NCBI RefSeq assembly: GCF_005405905.1 | Contig: NZ_BJHU01000009.1 | Coordinates: 160,116-224,115, forward strand | DNA length: 64,000 nucleotides | From: Acidovorax sp. NB1 | Lineage (GTDB): Bacteria > Pseudomonadota > Gammaproteobacteria > Burkholderiales > Burkholderiaceae_C | Direction: 5' to 3' | Part shown: positions 42,978-52,063 of the stretch, one piece after another | How positions within the stretch are numbered: position 1 is the first letter of the stretch | Layout of the letters: each line of letters begins with the position of its first letter | The notes under the pieces: model-generated | The model's input: only the letters and a program-made list of their open reading frames with translations | Database searches by the model: none | What the model was told of the DNA's origin: nothing | Made by a program: the position numbers and the translations under genes

Positions 42978-43910
42978 ATGGACCGCCTGCAAGCCATGAA
43001 AATTTTCGAGCGCGTGGTGGAAGAGGGCGGCTTTGCCGCCGCCGCCCGCGCCATGGACATGTCGCCCCCCGTGGTCACCCGCATGGTGGCCGAGCTGGAG
43101 CAGCACCTGGGCACGCGCCTGCTGCAGCGCACGACGCGCAAGCTCTCGCTCACCGACGCGGGCGAGGCTTATCTGCAGCGGGTGCGCGCCATCCTGCACG
43201 AGATCGACGACGCCGAGGCCGCCGCTGCCGCCAGCACGCGCGACCTGCGCGGCACCATTCGCATCGTGGCTGCGCCCGTGCTGGCCACCAATTTCCTCGC
43301 GCCCATGGTGGCGCTGTGGCATGCGCACTACCCCAAGCTGATGCTCGACATCAGCATGGACGCCTATGCCTCCAGCCGTGTGGATGAGTTCGACGTGACC
43401 ATCATGGTGGTGGGCGAAGACTTTGACGCCAACATCGTGGCGCGCCCGCTGGTGCAGGGCGAGGCCATCGTGGTGGCGTCGCCCGACTACCTGAAGCGCC
43501 GGGGTGTTCCGCGCGAGCCGCAGGATCTTGCGCAACACGACTTCCTGCGCGACTCCAGCGCGCCGGTGCGCGCGCAGATGGGGCCGGGCCGCAAGCTGCG
43601 CCTGCAGTCGCTGCGGCCCGATGTGCCCGATGAGGAGGTGGAAACACCTGCGGTGCTGCAGTCCATGAGCACCGAGCTGCTCATGCGCGCTGCCGTGGAT
43701 GGCGCGGGGGTGACCGTCACCTCGCGCCTGCTGGCCGAGGACCACCTGGCGCGGGGCGAGCTGGTGCACATCCTGCCGGACTGGATTTTTTCGCGCTACA
43801 CGATCTATGCGGCGCTGCCCTCGGGCCGCATGCTGCCAGCGCGCACACGGGTGTTTCTGGATTTCCTGACCGAGCAGGTGCCGCTGGCGATGGCGGAGAA
43901 GCGGGGATAG
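42978..43910 (+). CDS. LysR-family transcriptional regulator
   Basis: 310 aa. Helix-turn-helix MKIFERVVEEGGFAAAARAMDMSPPVVTRMVAELEQHLGTRLLQRTTRKLSLTDAGEAYL (about 7-66) and an effector domain from about 90. It belongs to the large group of small orphan LysR proteins that often control neighbouring oxidoreductase or efflux genes. No divergent partner is present (upstream is a nested hairpin element), so its target is unknown. Confidence 0.92.
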   Translation: MDRLQAMKIFERVVEEGGFAAAARAMDMSPPVVTRMVAELEQHLGTRLLQRTTRKLSLTDAGEAYLQRVRAILHEIDDAEAAAAASTRDLRGTIRIVAAPVLATNFLAPMVALWHAHYPKLMLDISMDAYASSRVDEFDVTIMVVGEDFDANIVARPLVQGEAIVVASPDYLKRRGVPREPQDLAQHDFLRDSSAPVRAQMGPGRKLRLQSLRPDVPDEEVETPAVLQSMSTELLMRAAVDGAGVTVTSRLLAEDHLARGELVHILPDWIFSRYTIYAALPSGRMLPARTRVFLDFLTEQVPLAMAEKRG

Positions 43911-43916
43911 CCCCTT

Positions 43917-44444
43917 TCAGCTGAGCTGCGCAAAGCCGCTGATGATGGTGCCCTCGGGCTCCACAGTGATCTGGCCGTCGGGCATCGCAAAGCTGTTTTG
44001 GCGCCAGGCCTCGAACACCGTCACCGCCACCGCGTTCGACAGGTTGAGGCTGCGCTGACCCGCCACCATGGGCAGGCGCAGGCGCTGGGCGGGCGGGAAA
44101 CTCTCACGCAACTCGGCGGGCAGCCCCCGGGTCTCGGCGCCAAACACCAGCCAGTCCCCCGGCAGGAAGCAGGTGGAAAACACCGGCTGCGAGCCGTGTG
44201 TGGTCATGGCAAACATGCGCGTGGCGTCGGGCTGTGCGTCCCGCAAAAAAGCGGTCCAGCCGCTGTGGCGCAGTACCCGCGTGTACTCGTGGTAGTCCAG
44301 CCCCGCGCGGCGCATCAACCGGTCCTCCATCGAGAACCCCAGCGGCTCGATCAGGTGCAGCGTGCAACCCGTGTTGGCCGCCAGGCGGATGATGTTGCCT
44401 GTGTTGGGTGGGATTTCGGGTTCGACGAGGACGATGTAGAACAT
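43917..44444 (-). CDS. trmL: tRNA (cytidine(34)-2'-O)-methyltransferase
   Basis: 175 aa SPOUT-family enzyme that methylates the wobble base of tRNA-Leu. Signatures: MFYIVLVEPEIPPNTGNIIRLAANTG at the start, the trefoil-knot segments LVFGAETRGLP and LPMVAGQRSLNLSNAVAVTVFEAWRQ (SAM binding), and the DYHEY segment. Convergent with the LysR gene, six bases apart. The length is normal for the family. Confidence 0.95.
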   Translation of the reverse strand: MFYIVLVEPEIPPNTGNIIRLAANTGCTLHLIEPLGFSMEDRLMRRAGLDYHEYTRVLRHSGWTAFLRDAQPDATRMFAMTTHGSQPVFSTCFLPGDWLVFGAETRGLPAELRESFPPAQRLRLPMVAGQRSLNLSNAVAVTVFEAWRQNSFAMPDGQITVEPEGTIISGFAQLS

Positions 44445-44575
44445 GCCCGCTATTGTCTTCGCCCCGGATGTGAGTTGAGCAACCGCTCGTAATCAAAAGT
44501 ATCCCGCCTGGCGGGCGCTGGGGTGAACGTGAGGGTGGGCGTTGCGGCGGACGTTGGCACTGGGGCGGCAGCCTG

Positions 44576-45307
44576 TCACTCCAGTGCAGTGCGGGCCAGC
44601 ACCACCACGGTCACCTGCGCCACACCGGCTTCGCGCAGGGCCAGCGTGGCGGCCTGCGCGGTGGCGCCCGTGGTCATCACATCGTCCAGCAGCACCACCC
44701 GCTGCCCGCGCAGGGCTGCGGCGCGGGTGGGCTCCACCGCAAACGCGCCCCGCAGGTTGCGTAGCCGCTGGGCGCGGGGCAGGCTGCTCTGGGCTTCGCT
44801 GGCATGCAGGCGCAGCAGGCTGCGTGCGTCGGCCTTGGGGCCCACCAGGTGGCGGGCCAGCAAGGCCGACTGGTTGAAGCCGCGCTCGCGCAGGCGTTCG
44901 TCCGACAGCGGCACGGGCAGCACCCGGTCGGCGGCCTCCAGGGTGGGCTCCACCCAGGGCGTGCTGCGCAGCAGGGTGGCCAGCGCGCCCGCCCAGCCCG
45001 GGTCTGCGCGGAACTTGAAGTCTGCCAGCGCGGTGGCCCAGGGATAGGCGTAGTCCACGGCGGCCAGGCAGGCATCAAACGCGGGCGGGTGCTGCAGGCA
45101 GGCTCCGCACACTGCCACGCCCGCAGGCACCCGCAGTGCGCAGCGCTGGCAGCGGTTGGCGGGTTGGGCAAACCGGGCCACGCAGGCATTGCAGATGCGC
45201 TGCGATGGCCAGGCATGGCACGCCGCGCACTGGCTGGGCACACGGCCCAGCAGGCCCGCCAGTCCCCGCAGGTGGCGTGAAAACCCTGGCAATCCTTCAA
45301 AAAGCAT
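44576..45307 (-). CDS. ComF-family phosphoribosyltransferase-like protein
   Basis: 243 aa. The N-terminal double zinc finger is CAAC...CNAC and CQRC...CGAC (about 27-66). The PRTase core has VLPVPLSDERLRERGFNQSALLAR and the PRPP motif VVLLDDVMTTGATAQAATLALREAG (about 203-227). In competent bacteria ComF helps handle incoming single-stranded DNA. It stands divergent from the BioC-like gene. The substrate is unproven. Confidence 0.9.
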   Translation of the reverse strand: MLFEGLPGFSRHLRGLAGLLGRVPSQCAACHAWPSQRICNACVARFAQPANRCQRCALRVPAGVAVCGACLQHPPAFDACLAAVDYAYPWATALADFKFRADPGWAGALATLLRSTPWVEPTLEAADRVLPVPLSDERLRERGFNQSALLARHLVGPKADARSLLRLHASEAQSSLPRAQRLRNLRGAFAVEPTRAAALRGQRVVLLDDVMTTGATAQAATLALREAGVAQVTVVVLARTALE

Positions 45308-45341
45308 GAATCAATATACTCGCGCGTCCCTGTGAACTGCC

Positions 45342-46244
45342 ATGTCCTCCGAGCGCCCCCCCACCATTGATCCCGTTGCCGCTGCCCGCTGGCAGGCTGC
45401 TGCACCCGCCCTGTCCCCGTGGCTCCATGAAGAAGTTGCCCGCCGCATGGAGGACCGTTTGCAGTGGATTCGCCAGGCTCCGGCGTCCTGGTGCCATTGG
45501 GATGCCTTGCGTGGCGGGCTGCAGGCCCATGCGCTGGTGAGTGCCCGCTATCCCGAGGCGCGTTGCCAGGTGTACGAATCGGCTGCGCACTGCGAACCTG
45601 TGGCGCGCCAGGCGCTGGCCAAGCCCTGGTGGAGCCTCGCCCGCTGGGGCGCCACCAGCCCCCAGTGGGGCCTGCCCACCGACGCCAGCGTGCAGATGCT
45701 CTGGGCCAACATGGCGCTGCACACCGCCGCAGACCCCGAGGCCCTGATTGCGCAATGGCACCGCGCCCTGGCGGTAGACGGTTACTTGATGTTCTCGTGC
45801 CTGGGGCCCGACACGCTGCGGGAGCTGCACGGGGTCTATGCAGCCCTGGGCTGGCCCCCGGCGGGCCACGCTTTCACCGACATGCACGATTGGGGCGACA
45901 TGCTGGTGCACGCCGGTTTTGCCGAGCCGGTGATGGACATGGAGCGCATCACGCTCACCTTCGCCACCCCCGAACGGTTGGTTCGGGAGCTGCGCGAGCT
46001 GGGGTGCAACCTGCACCCTGATCGCTTTCCCTCATTGCGCGGAAAGCGCTGGCGCGAGAAGCTCTATGCGGCGCTGGCTGAGCGACTGGCCGATCCGCAG
46101 CAGGGAGGCCAGCTGGCACTGACTTTTGAAATCATTTATGGCCACGCTTTCAAGCCCGCGCCACGGGTGCGCATGGACTCCAGCAGCACGGTTTCGCTGC
46201 AGGATATGCGTTTGATGTTGCGCAAGGGCGGCAAAGAAAACTAA
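45342..46244 (+). CDS. BioC-like SAM-dependent methyltransferase
   Basis: 300 aa. A Rossmann methyltransferase with the BioC/malonyl-ACP methyltransferase tail. Visible are VQMLWANMALHTAADPEALIAQWHRALAVDGYLMFSCLGPDTLRELHGVY (motifs near the SAM-binding end) and HDWGDMLVHAGFAEPVMDMERITLTF. The glycine-rich SAM loop expected in the first half is not clear (GLQAHALVSARYPEA), so it may be a diverged member. It lies just upstream of the cox cluster, as in relatives. BioC proper is uncertain. Confidence 0.75.
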   Translation: MSSERPPTIDPVAAARWQAAAPALSPWLHEEVARRMEDRLQWIRQAPASWCHWDALRGGLQAHALVSARYPEARCQVYESAAHCEPVARQALAKPWWSLARWGATSPQWGLPTDASVQMLWANMALHTAADPEALIAQWHRALAVDGYLMFSCLGPDTLRELHGVYAALGWPPAGHAFTDMHDWGDMLVHAGFAEPVMDMERITLTFATPERLVRELRELGCNLHPDRFPSLRGKRWREKLYAALAERLADPQQGGQLALTFEIIYGHAFKPAPRVRMDSSSTVSLQDMRLMLRKGGKEN

Positions 46245-46395
46245 CCTGTAACTCCGTGTCAATGACTTGGAACAAGGCACGCTACAATTCAGGGTTATTG
46301 AGATTTCGGGCATCTTCCCGCGCAAATTTGCGGGCTGCGCCTGTGGTGCCTGAGGCGCCACACCGGGTGCGCCAGCAGTCTTGTGGGCACGACCT

Positions 46396-46872
46396 GTGAC
46401 GGGCTTGGTTTTTCGTTTTGCCACGGTCTCGGGCCAGCGCATTGACTGGCGTTTGGCCCGAAATTGTTCGGTCACGCCGGCACAGTTGGGATGGATGTAT
46501 CTGTCCTTGTGCCTGGTGTCGCTGGGGATTGCAACGTGCTTCTGGATGCTCGGCGCTTACCTGGTGATGCCCTTTGCGTGGCTCGAAATCTTGGCTGTAG
46601 GAATTGCATTCGCCATGTACGGTCGCCATGCGGCGGATGGCGAGAGGATTTCACTGCAAGGCTCACGCCTTGTGGTGGAACGGGAGACGGCAGGCCGGCT
46701 GGAGCGCGCAGAGTTTGACCGGAGCCGGGTTCGTGTAGAACCCAAGACCGGAGATCGTTCGCTCATCATGCTGTCTGCGCAGGGTCGGTCCGTTGAAGTG
46801 GGGCGCTTCGTGCGCCCCGAACTTCGACCGGCCCTGGCATCGGAGATCCGCATGGCTTTGCGCGCCGCCTGA
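46396..46872 (+). CDS. DUF2244 membrane protein (cox-associated)
   Basis: About 158 aa with two adjacent TMs (about 33-50 and 55-74, with GAYLVMPFAWLEILAVGIAFAMY spanning the turn) and a basic soluble tail (LERAEFDRSRVRVEP). It matches DUF2244, commonly encoded at cox loci; its function is unknown. No ATG is available: GTG at 46396 is chosen, while TTG at 46381 would add five residues, and an in-frame stop at 46351 blocks longer versions. It precedes coxB by 59 bp. Confidence 0.8.
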   Translation: MTGLVFRFATVSGQRIDWRLARNCSVTPAQLGWMYLSLCLVSLGIATCFWMLGAYLVMPFAWLEILAVGIAFAMYGRHAADGERISLQGSRLVVERETAGRLERAEFDRSRVRVEPKTGDRSLIMLSAQGRSVEVGRFVRPELRPALASEIRMALRAA

Positions 46873-46931
46873 CCCCACGCAGGCACGCGCAAGGGATTGG
46901 TTAAATTGAGGCTTAGAAGTAAGTGAGAACT

Positions 46932-48101
46932 ATGAAGAGCATTTCCAACAAGCTGGCTTCTCTGCTGCTGATTGCCGGTGCATGGGTGGGCTCCGCAGCC
47001 CATGCCGTCCAGGACCTGCCTGGCGGTCCCGCAGTCAACCAGCTGAACCTGCATCCCCCGGTGACCAAAATTGCTGAAGAGCAGCATTTTCTGCACTGGA
47101 TGATGCTGATCATCTGTACGGTGATCTTTGTTGCAGTGTTCTCCGTGATGTTCTATTCGATTTGGAAACACCGCCGCTCCAAGGGCGCCAAGTCGGCCAA
47201 TTTCCATGAGTCCGTCACCGTCGAAGTGGTCTGGACCATCATCCCCTTCATCATCGTGATCCTGATGGCCCTGCCTGCCACCAAGGTTCTGGTGGCGCAG
47301 AAGGACACCACCAATGCCGACCTCACGATCAAGACCACGGGCTACCAGTGGAAGTGGGGCTACGACTACATCACCGGCGAGGGTGAAGGCCTGGCGTTTA
47401 TCTCTACGCTGGACAGCAGCCACCGCGTGATGTCTGACAGTGGCAAGGTCGCCGACGCACCCGCCGACTACTTGCTCAAGGTGGACAACCCGATGGTCGT
47501 GCCTGTGGGCAAGAAGATCCGCATCATCACCACCGCCAATGACGTGATCCACGCCTTTATGGTGCCTGCCTTCGGTATCAAGCAGGATGCGATCCCCGGC
47601 TTTGTGCGCGACACCTGGTTCCGCGCCGAGAAGATCGGTGACTACTACGGCCAGTGCGCCGAGCTGTGCGGCAAGGAACACGCCTACATGCCCATCCACG
47701 TGAAGGTCGTGTCTGCAGAGGACTACACCGCCTGGGTCGCCGACCAGAAGAAGAAGGCTGCCGCCAAGCTGGACGACCCGACCAAGGTTTGGGCGCTGGA
47801 CGACATCCTGAAGCGTGGCGAGAAGGTCTACGCCGCCAATTGCGCTGCCTGCCACCAAGCCAATGGCAAGGGCGCTGGCCCCATCAAGCCCCTGGACGCC
47901 TCGGCCGTGGTGCTGGACGCCGACCATGCCAAGCAGATCCAGATCCTGCTCAAGGGCGCAGCCAATGGCGCCATGCCCTCATGGGCGCAGCTGAGCGACA
48001 CCGACATTGCCGCCGTGGTCACCTACACCAAGAACTCCTGGTCCAACAAGACCGGCCAGCTGGTGCAGCCTGCCGAAATTGTGGCCCAGCGTGGCAAGTA
48101 A
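46932..48101 (+). CDS. coxB: Cytochrome c oxidase subunit II with fused cytochrome c domain
   Basis: 389 aa. A signal peptide (cleaved near AHA), two TMs (about 57-78 and 100-120), the CuA domain with CAELCGKEHAYM (Cys, Glu, Cys, His, Met ligands), and a C-terminal haem-c domain with CAACH (about 302) and a distal Met in GAMPSW. This fused form is of caa3 type. It accepts electrons from cytochrome c and passes them to subunit I. AAGTGAGAAC precedes the ATG. First gene of the oxidase core, 30 bp before coxA. Confidence 0.95.
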   Translation: MKSISNKLASLLLIAGAWVGSAAHAVQDLPGGPAVNQLNLHPPVTKIAEEQHFLHWMMLIICTVIFVAVFSVMFYSIWKHRRSKGAKSANFHESVTVEVVWTIIPFIIVILMALPATKVLVAQKDTTNADLTIKTTGYQWKWGYDYITGEGEGLAFISTLDSSHRVMSDSGKVADAPADYLLKVDNPMVVPVGKKIRIITTANDVIHAFMVPAFGIKQDAIPGFVRDTWFRAEKIGDYYGQCAELCGKEHAYMPIHVKVVSAEDYTAWVADQKKKAAAKLDDPTKVWALDDILKRGEKVYAANCAACHQANGKGAGPIKPLDASAVVLDADHAKQIQILLKGAANGAMPSWAQLSDTDIAAVVTYTKNSWSNKTGQLVQPAEIVAQRGK

Positions 48102-48131
48102 TCACCGCCCCAACGTATTGAGGAATCCAAC

Positions 48132-49763
48132 ATGAGCGCAGTTCTGGACAACCACGGTCACGCGGGCGACCACGCACACGACGACCACGGCCACCATGGC
48201 CCCACCGGCTGGCGCCGCTGGGTGTACGCCACCAACCACAAGGACATCGGTACGCTGTACCTGCTGTTCTCGTTCACCATGCTGATGGTGGGCGGCATCT
48301 TGGCGCTGCTGATCCGCGCCGAGCTGTTTCAGCCCGGCCTGCAGCTGGTGAACCCTGAGCTGTTCAACCAGCTCACCACCATGCACGGCCTGATCATGGT
48401 GTTCGGCGCCATCATGCCGGCCTTTGTGGGCTTTGCGAACTGGATGATCCCGCTGCAGATCGGCGCATCCGACATGGCCTTTGCCCGCATGAACAACTTC
48501 AGCTTCTGGCTGATGATTCCTGCGGCGCTCATGTTGGTGACCTCGTTCTTCATGCCTGGCGGTGCCCCCGCCGCAGGCTGGACGCTGTACGCACCGCTGA
48601 CGCTGCAGATGGGTCCCTCCATGGATGCCGGCATCTTCGCGATGCACATCCTGGGCGCTTCGTCCATCATGGGCTCGATCAACATCATCGTGACCATCCT
48701 GAACATGCGCGCCCCTGGCATGACGCTGATGAAGATGCCCATGTTCGCCTGGACCTGGCTCATCACCGCCTACCTGCTGATCGCCGTGATGCCCGTGCTG
48801 GCTGGTGCCATCACCATGACGCTGACGGACCGCCACTTCGGTACCAGCTTCTTCAACCCCGCCGGTGGTGGTGACCCGGTGATGTACCAACACATTTTCT
48901 GGTTCTTCGGTCACCCCGAGGTGTACATCATGATCTTGCCGGCCTTCGGCATCATCAGCCAGATCGTGCCTGCCTTCGCCCGCAAGAAGCTGTTCGGTTA
49001 TGCCTCCATGGTGTATGCCACGTCGTCCATTGCCATCCTGTCGTTCATCGTGTGGGCGCACCATATGTTCACGACCGGCATGCCTGTGACGGGCCAGCTG
49101 TTCTTCATGTACGCCACCATGCTGATCTCCGTGCCCACGGCCGTGAAGATCTTCAACTGGATCGCCACGATGTGGCGCGGCTCCATGACGTTCGAGACCC
49201 CCATGCTGTTCGCCGTGGGCTTCATCTTCGTGTTCACGATGGGTGGCTTCACCGGCCTGATCCTGGCCATGGCGCCCATCGACATCCAGCTGCAAGACAC
49301 CTACTACGTGGTGGCCCACTTCCACTACGTGCTGGTGGCCGGTTCGCTGTTCTCCATGTTTGCCGGCGTGTACTACTGGCTGCCCAAGTGGACGGGTGTG
49401 ATGTATTCCGAAACGCGTGGCCAGATTCACTTCTGGGGCTCGCTGATCACCTTCAACATCACCTTCTTCCCCATGCACTTCCTGGGCCTGGCTGGCATGC
49501 CCCGTCGCTACGCCGATTACCCCATGCAGTTCGCTGATTTCAACGCGATTGCCTCGGTGGGTGCCTTTGGTTTCGGCCTGATGCAGGTGTACTTCTTCCT
49601 GGCTGTCATCGTGCCCGCCATGCGTGGCAAGGGTGAAAAAGCTGCTGCCAAGCCTTGGGACGGTGCCGAGGGCCTGGAATGGGAAGTCCCATCCCCTGCG
49701 CCTTTCCACACCTTTGAAAACCCGCCCAAGCTGGACGCCACAGCCACCCGCGTGATCGGCTGA
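48132..49763 (+). CDS. coxA: Cytochrome c oxidase subunit I
   Basis: 543 aa with 12 TMs. A His-rich N-terminus ([17 protein letters not shown]) precedes the core. [18 protein letters not shown] gives the CuB His and the crosslinked Tyr, WAHHMFT the two further CuB His, and [20 protein letters not shown] the haem a3/a His pair. WTPPHFW-like motifs belong to ctaB, not here. It reduces O2 to water and pumps protons. GAGGAA upstream of the ATG. Confidence 0.97.
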   Translation: MSAVLDNHGHAGDHAHDDHGHHGPTGWRRWVYATNHKDIGTLYLLFSFTMLMVGGILALLIRAELFQPGLQLVNPELFNQLTTMHGLIMVFGAIMPAFVGFANWMIPLQIGASDMAFARMNNFSFWLMIPAALMLVTSFFMPGGAPAAGWTLYAPLTLQMGPSMDAGIFAMHILGASSIMGSINIIVTILNMRAPGMTLMKMPMFAWTWLITAYLLIAVMPVLAGAITMTLTDRHFGTSFFNPAGGGDPVMYQHIFWFFGHPEVYIMILPAFGIISQIVPAFARKKLFGYASMVYATSSIAILSFIVWAHHMFTTGMPVTGQLFFMYATMLISVPTAVKIFNWIATMWRGSMTFETPMLFAVGFIFVFTMGGFTGLILAMAPIDIQLQDTYYVVAHFHYVLVAGSLFSMFAGVYYWLPKWTGVMYSETRGQIHFWGSLITFNITFFPMHFLGLAGMPRRYADYPMQFADFNAIASVGAFGFGLMQVYFFLAVIVPAMRGKGEKAAAKPWDGAEGLEWEVPSPAPFHTFENPPKLDATATRVIG

Positions 49764-49768
49764 GGACC

Positions 49769-49885
49769 ATGCCCATGACACCCGAGCAGAAGAAAAGCAA
49801 CCTGCGAATGGCGCTGATCCTGGCGTCGATTGCAGTGGTGTTTTTTGTCGGGTTCATGGCCAAGGTGTTTTTCCTCTCCCGTTGA
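49769..49885 (+). CDS. Cytochrome oxidase small assembly peptide (38 aa)
   Basis: A 38-residue single-TM peptide starting MPMTPEQKKSNLRMALILAS and ending AKVFFLSR. A short charged N-terminus and one TM (about 14-33) are followed by a basic end. GAGGACC precedes the first ATG (49769); a second ATG follows at 49775. It lies 5 bp after coxA and 18 bp before cox11, in the position of the small cytochrome-oxidase assembly proteins annotated in betaproteobacteria. Confidence 0.8.
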   Translation: MPMTPEQKKSNLRMALILASIAVVFFVGFMAKVFFLSR

Positions 49886-49903
49886 GCTGAGCACACCCCT
49901 GCC

Positions 49904-50545
49904 ATGAGCCTGCGCCGCGAAAACGCCAAGATGGTCGGCAAGCTGGTCGTGATTGCGGCCGGCATGTTTGCCTTTGGCTACGTGCTGATCCCGGTCTATA
50001 AGCACATCTGCGAGATGACGGGCATCAACATCCTGTCGCTCTCCGAGCGCCAGGTGCCGGGCAACGGCGTCGCGGGCAAGGATGTGAAGCTGCCGGCCAA
50101 CACGCAGGTGGACAAGAGCCGCACCATCACCGTCGAGTTCGACGCCAACGCGCGTGGCCCATGGGATTTCAAGCCCGCTCAGCGCTCGGTGCAGGTGCAC
50201 CCTGGCGAGCTGACCACAGTGATGTACGAGTTCCAGAACGTGCAGAACCGCCGCATGGCTGCGCAGGCCATTCCGAGTTATGCCCCGCGGCAGGCGGCAG
50301 CCCACTTCAACAAGTTGGAGTGTTTCTGCTTCAACCAGTATGTGCTGGAGCCCGGCGAAAAGAAGGAATGGCCCGTGGCCTTCGTGATTGATCCGCGTCT
50401 GTCCAAGGACGTGACCACCATCACGCTGTCCTATACGTTCTTCGAGGTGGGTGGCAAGACGCCTGCCGCGCCAGAATCCACCGCTGCGGTGGGTGGCACT
50501 GTGCCGTCCTCCCCCAGTGTGTTGGCGACAGGGGTTGGCTCATGA
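49904..50545 (+). CDS. ctaG: Cytochrome c oxidase assembly protein Cox11
   Basis: 213 aa. One N-terminal TM (about 12-32, KLVVIAAGMFAFGYVLIPVY) and a periplasmic Ig-like domain with the copper-binding CFCF motif in FNKLECFCFNQYVLEPGEKKEWPVAFVIDP. It delivers copper to the CuB site of subunit I. The C-terminal tail is Ala/Ser-rich. Its last bases overlap the next gene (ATGA). Confidence 0.95.
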   Translation: MSLRRENAKMVGKLVVIAAGMFAFGYVLIPVYKHICEMTGINILSLSERQVPGNGVAGKDVKLPANTQVDKSRTITVEFDANARGPWDFKPAQRSVQVHPGELTTVMYEFQNVQNRRMAAQAIPSYAPRQAAAHFNKLECFCFNQYVLEPGEKKEWPVAFVIDPRLSKDVTTITLSYTFFEVGGKTPAAPESTAAVGGTVPSSPSVLATGVGS

Positions 50546-50766
50546 ATGCTCCCCTCGACCCCTCCGTGGTGAAGCCGCACGAACGCAAAGGCTCCCTGCT
50601 GCGCACAGTGCGCGCAGTGGCTTGGTCGCTGATTGGTTTGCGCAAAGGCAGCGAGTACCAGCAGGATGTCGAGAAACTCAACCCCCTGCACATCATCGTG
50701 GTGGGGCTGGTGGCGGTTTTTTTGCTGGTGATGGGGCTGATTGCCTTGGTGAATTGGGTAGTGTGA
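50542..50766 (+). CDS. DUF2970 small membrane protein
   Basis: 74 aa. A basic N-terminal part with RTVRAVAWSLIGLRKGSEYQQDVEKLNPLHIIVVGLVAVF and one C-terminal TM (about 49-72). The pattern is that of DUF2970, found between cox11 and coxC in betaproteobacteria. Function unknown, presumably oxidase assembly. Coupled to cox11 by a four-base overlap. Confidence 0.88.
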   Translation: MNAPLDPSVVKPHERKGSLLRTVRAVAWSLIGLRKGSEYQQDVEKLNPLHIIVVGLVAVFLLVMGLIALVNWVV

Positions 50767-50830
50767 ACGGGTCGTTGGACCCGTATCAACAACAAGACTG
50801 AAAACAAAGATTTGAGATTCAGGAGCTGAA

Positions 50831-51712
50831 ATGAGTGCATCAACCCACGGCGGAACCCCGTACTACTATGTGCCTGCCGAGTCGCGCCACCCGGTAATGG
50901 CGGCTGCTGGCCTGTTCTTTGTGATCCTCGGCGCAGGCCAGTGGATCAACGGCCATGACTGGGGCAAGTATTCCCTGGCCTTGGGCCTGGTGTGGTGGCT
51001 GTTCACGCTGTACCAGTGGTTCGGGGACGCGGTCCGCGAAAGTGAAGGTGGCCTGTATGGCCACAAGATCGACCTCTCTTACCGCTGGAGCATGAGCTGG
51101 TTCATCTTCTCTGAAGTGATGTTCTTCGGTGCATTCTTCACGGCCCTGTGGTGGGCACGCTCCCACTCTGTGCCCGCGCTGGGCAGCCTGGACAACGCGC
51201 TGCTCTGGCCCGACTTCAAGGCCGTGTGGCCCAGCATTGCTGCAGGCGCCACGGCGTCACCGGCGGGCATCGTTGAGCCCTTCCAGACCGTGGGCCCCTT
51301 CTGGCTTCCCACCATCAACACTGCGCTGCTGCTCACCTCGGGTGTCACTCTGACGATTGCCCACCATGCGCTGCGCGAAAACCAGCGTGGCAAGACCATT
51401 GGCTTCATGTGGGCCACGGTGCTGCTGGGTTTCGTCTTCCTGCTGGTGCAAGGCTATGAGTACTACCACCTGTACACCGACCTGAACCTCAAGCTCAACT
51501 CGGGCGTGTTCGGCTCCACCTTCTTCATGCTGACTGGCTTCCACGGCTTCCACGTGTTCTTGGGCATGCTGATGCTGCTGGTGATCACGCTGCGCCTCCA
51601 AAAGGGCCACTTCACCGCCGACAAGCATTTCGGCTTCGAAGGTGCCGCCTGGTACTGGCACTTTGTGGACGTGGTGTGGCTGGGTCTGTACGTGCTGGTG
51701 TACTGGATGTAA
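50831..51712 (+). CDS. coxC: Cytochrome c oxidase subunit III
   Basis: 293 aa with seven TMs. Typical segments: YYYVPAESRHPVMAAAGLFFVILG, SEVMFFGAFFTALWWAR (the conserved Glu), GFHGFHVFLGMLMLLVITLRL and WHFVDVVWLGLYVLVYWM at the end. AGGAG lies seven bases before the ATG. It supports proton uptake and the stability of subunit I. Followed by a terminator. Confidence 0.96.
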   Translation: MSASTHGGTPYYYVPAESRHPVMAAAGLFFVILGAGQWINGHDWGKYSLALGLVWWLFTLYQWFGDAVRESEGGLYGHKIDLSYRWSMSWFIFSEVMFFGAFFTALWWARSHSVPALGSLDNALLWPDFKAVWPSIAAGATASPAGIVEPFQTVGPFWLPTINTALLLTSGVTLTIAHHALRENQRGKTIGFMWATVLLGFVFLLVQGYEYYHLYTDLNLKLNSGVFGSTFFMLTGFHGFHVFLGMLMLLVITLRLQKGHFTADKHFGFEGAAWYWHFVDVVWLGLYVLVYWM

Positions 51713-51729
51713 ACACCCACGGCAACTAC

Positions 51730-51757
51730 AAAAAAAGCGCCGCGAGGCGCTTTTTTT
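51730..51757. terminator. Terminator between coxC and the convergent DUF2909 gene
   Basis: AGCGCC-GCGA-GGCGCT with an A-run before and a T-run after, so it works in both directions. It ends the first part of the cox cluster and also the opposing small gene. Confidence 0.88.
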
Positions 51758-51826
51758 GTTGGGGGCACCAAGCTCAGGTCAAGCCTTTTGCGGCAGCGAT
51801 AGCAGTCCGGTGGAAGGCTGCCCCGG

Positions 51827-52048
51827 TCAGCGCGTCGCGGGCAGGCCCGTAGGCTGGATATAACCCAGTTGCCAGGCCACGAGGATACACACGAACAGCA
51901 CAATGGACAGCCCCACCCGCACCGCCAGTGCCTTGGCCATGTGCTTGCCCTTGCGCTTGTCACCCTGGCCATTGCGCATCATGAAGAACAAGGCCGAGGC
52001 CAGGCTGGCCAAAATGGCGATGAACGCCAGCACTACGAGGTATTTCAT
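51827..52048 (-). CDS. DUF2909 twin-transmembrane protein
   Basis: 73 aa. Two TMs (about 3-23, and 45-63 SIVLFVCILVAWQLGY) joined by a basic hinge NGQGDKRKGKHMAKAL. This is the pattern of the DUF2909 twin-TM proteins found beside surf1 in this order. Function unknown. It faces surf1 with only 15 bp between the starts. Confidence 0.85.
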   Translation of the reverse strand: MKYLVVLAFIAILASLASALFFMMRNGQGDKRKGKHMAKALAVRVGLSIVLFVCILVAWQLGYIQPTGLPATR

Positions 52049-52063
52049 GGAGCACATTATCCC

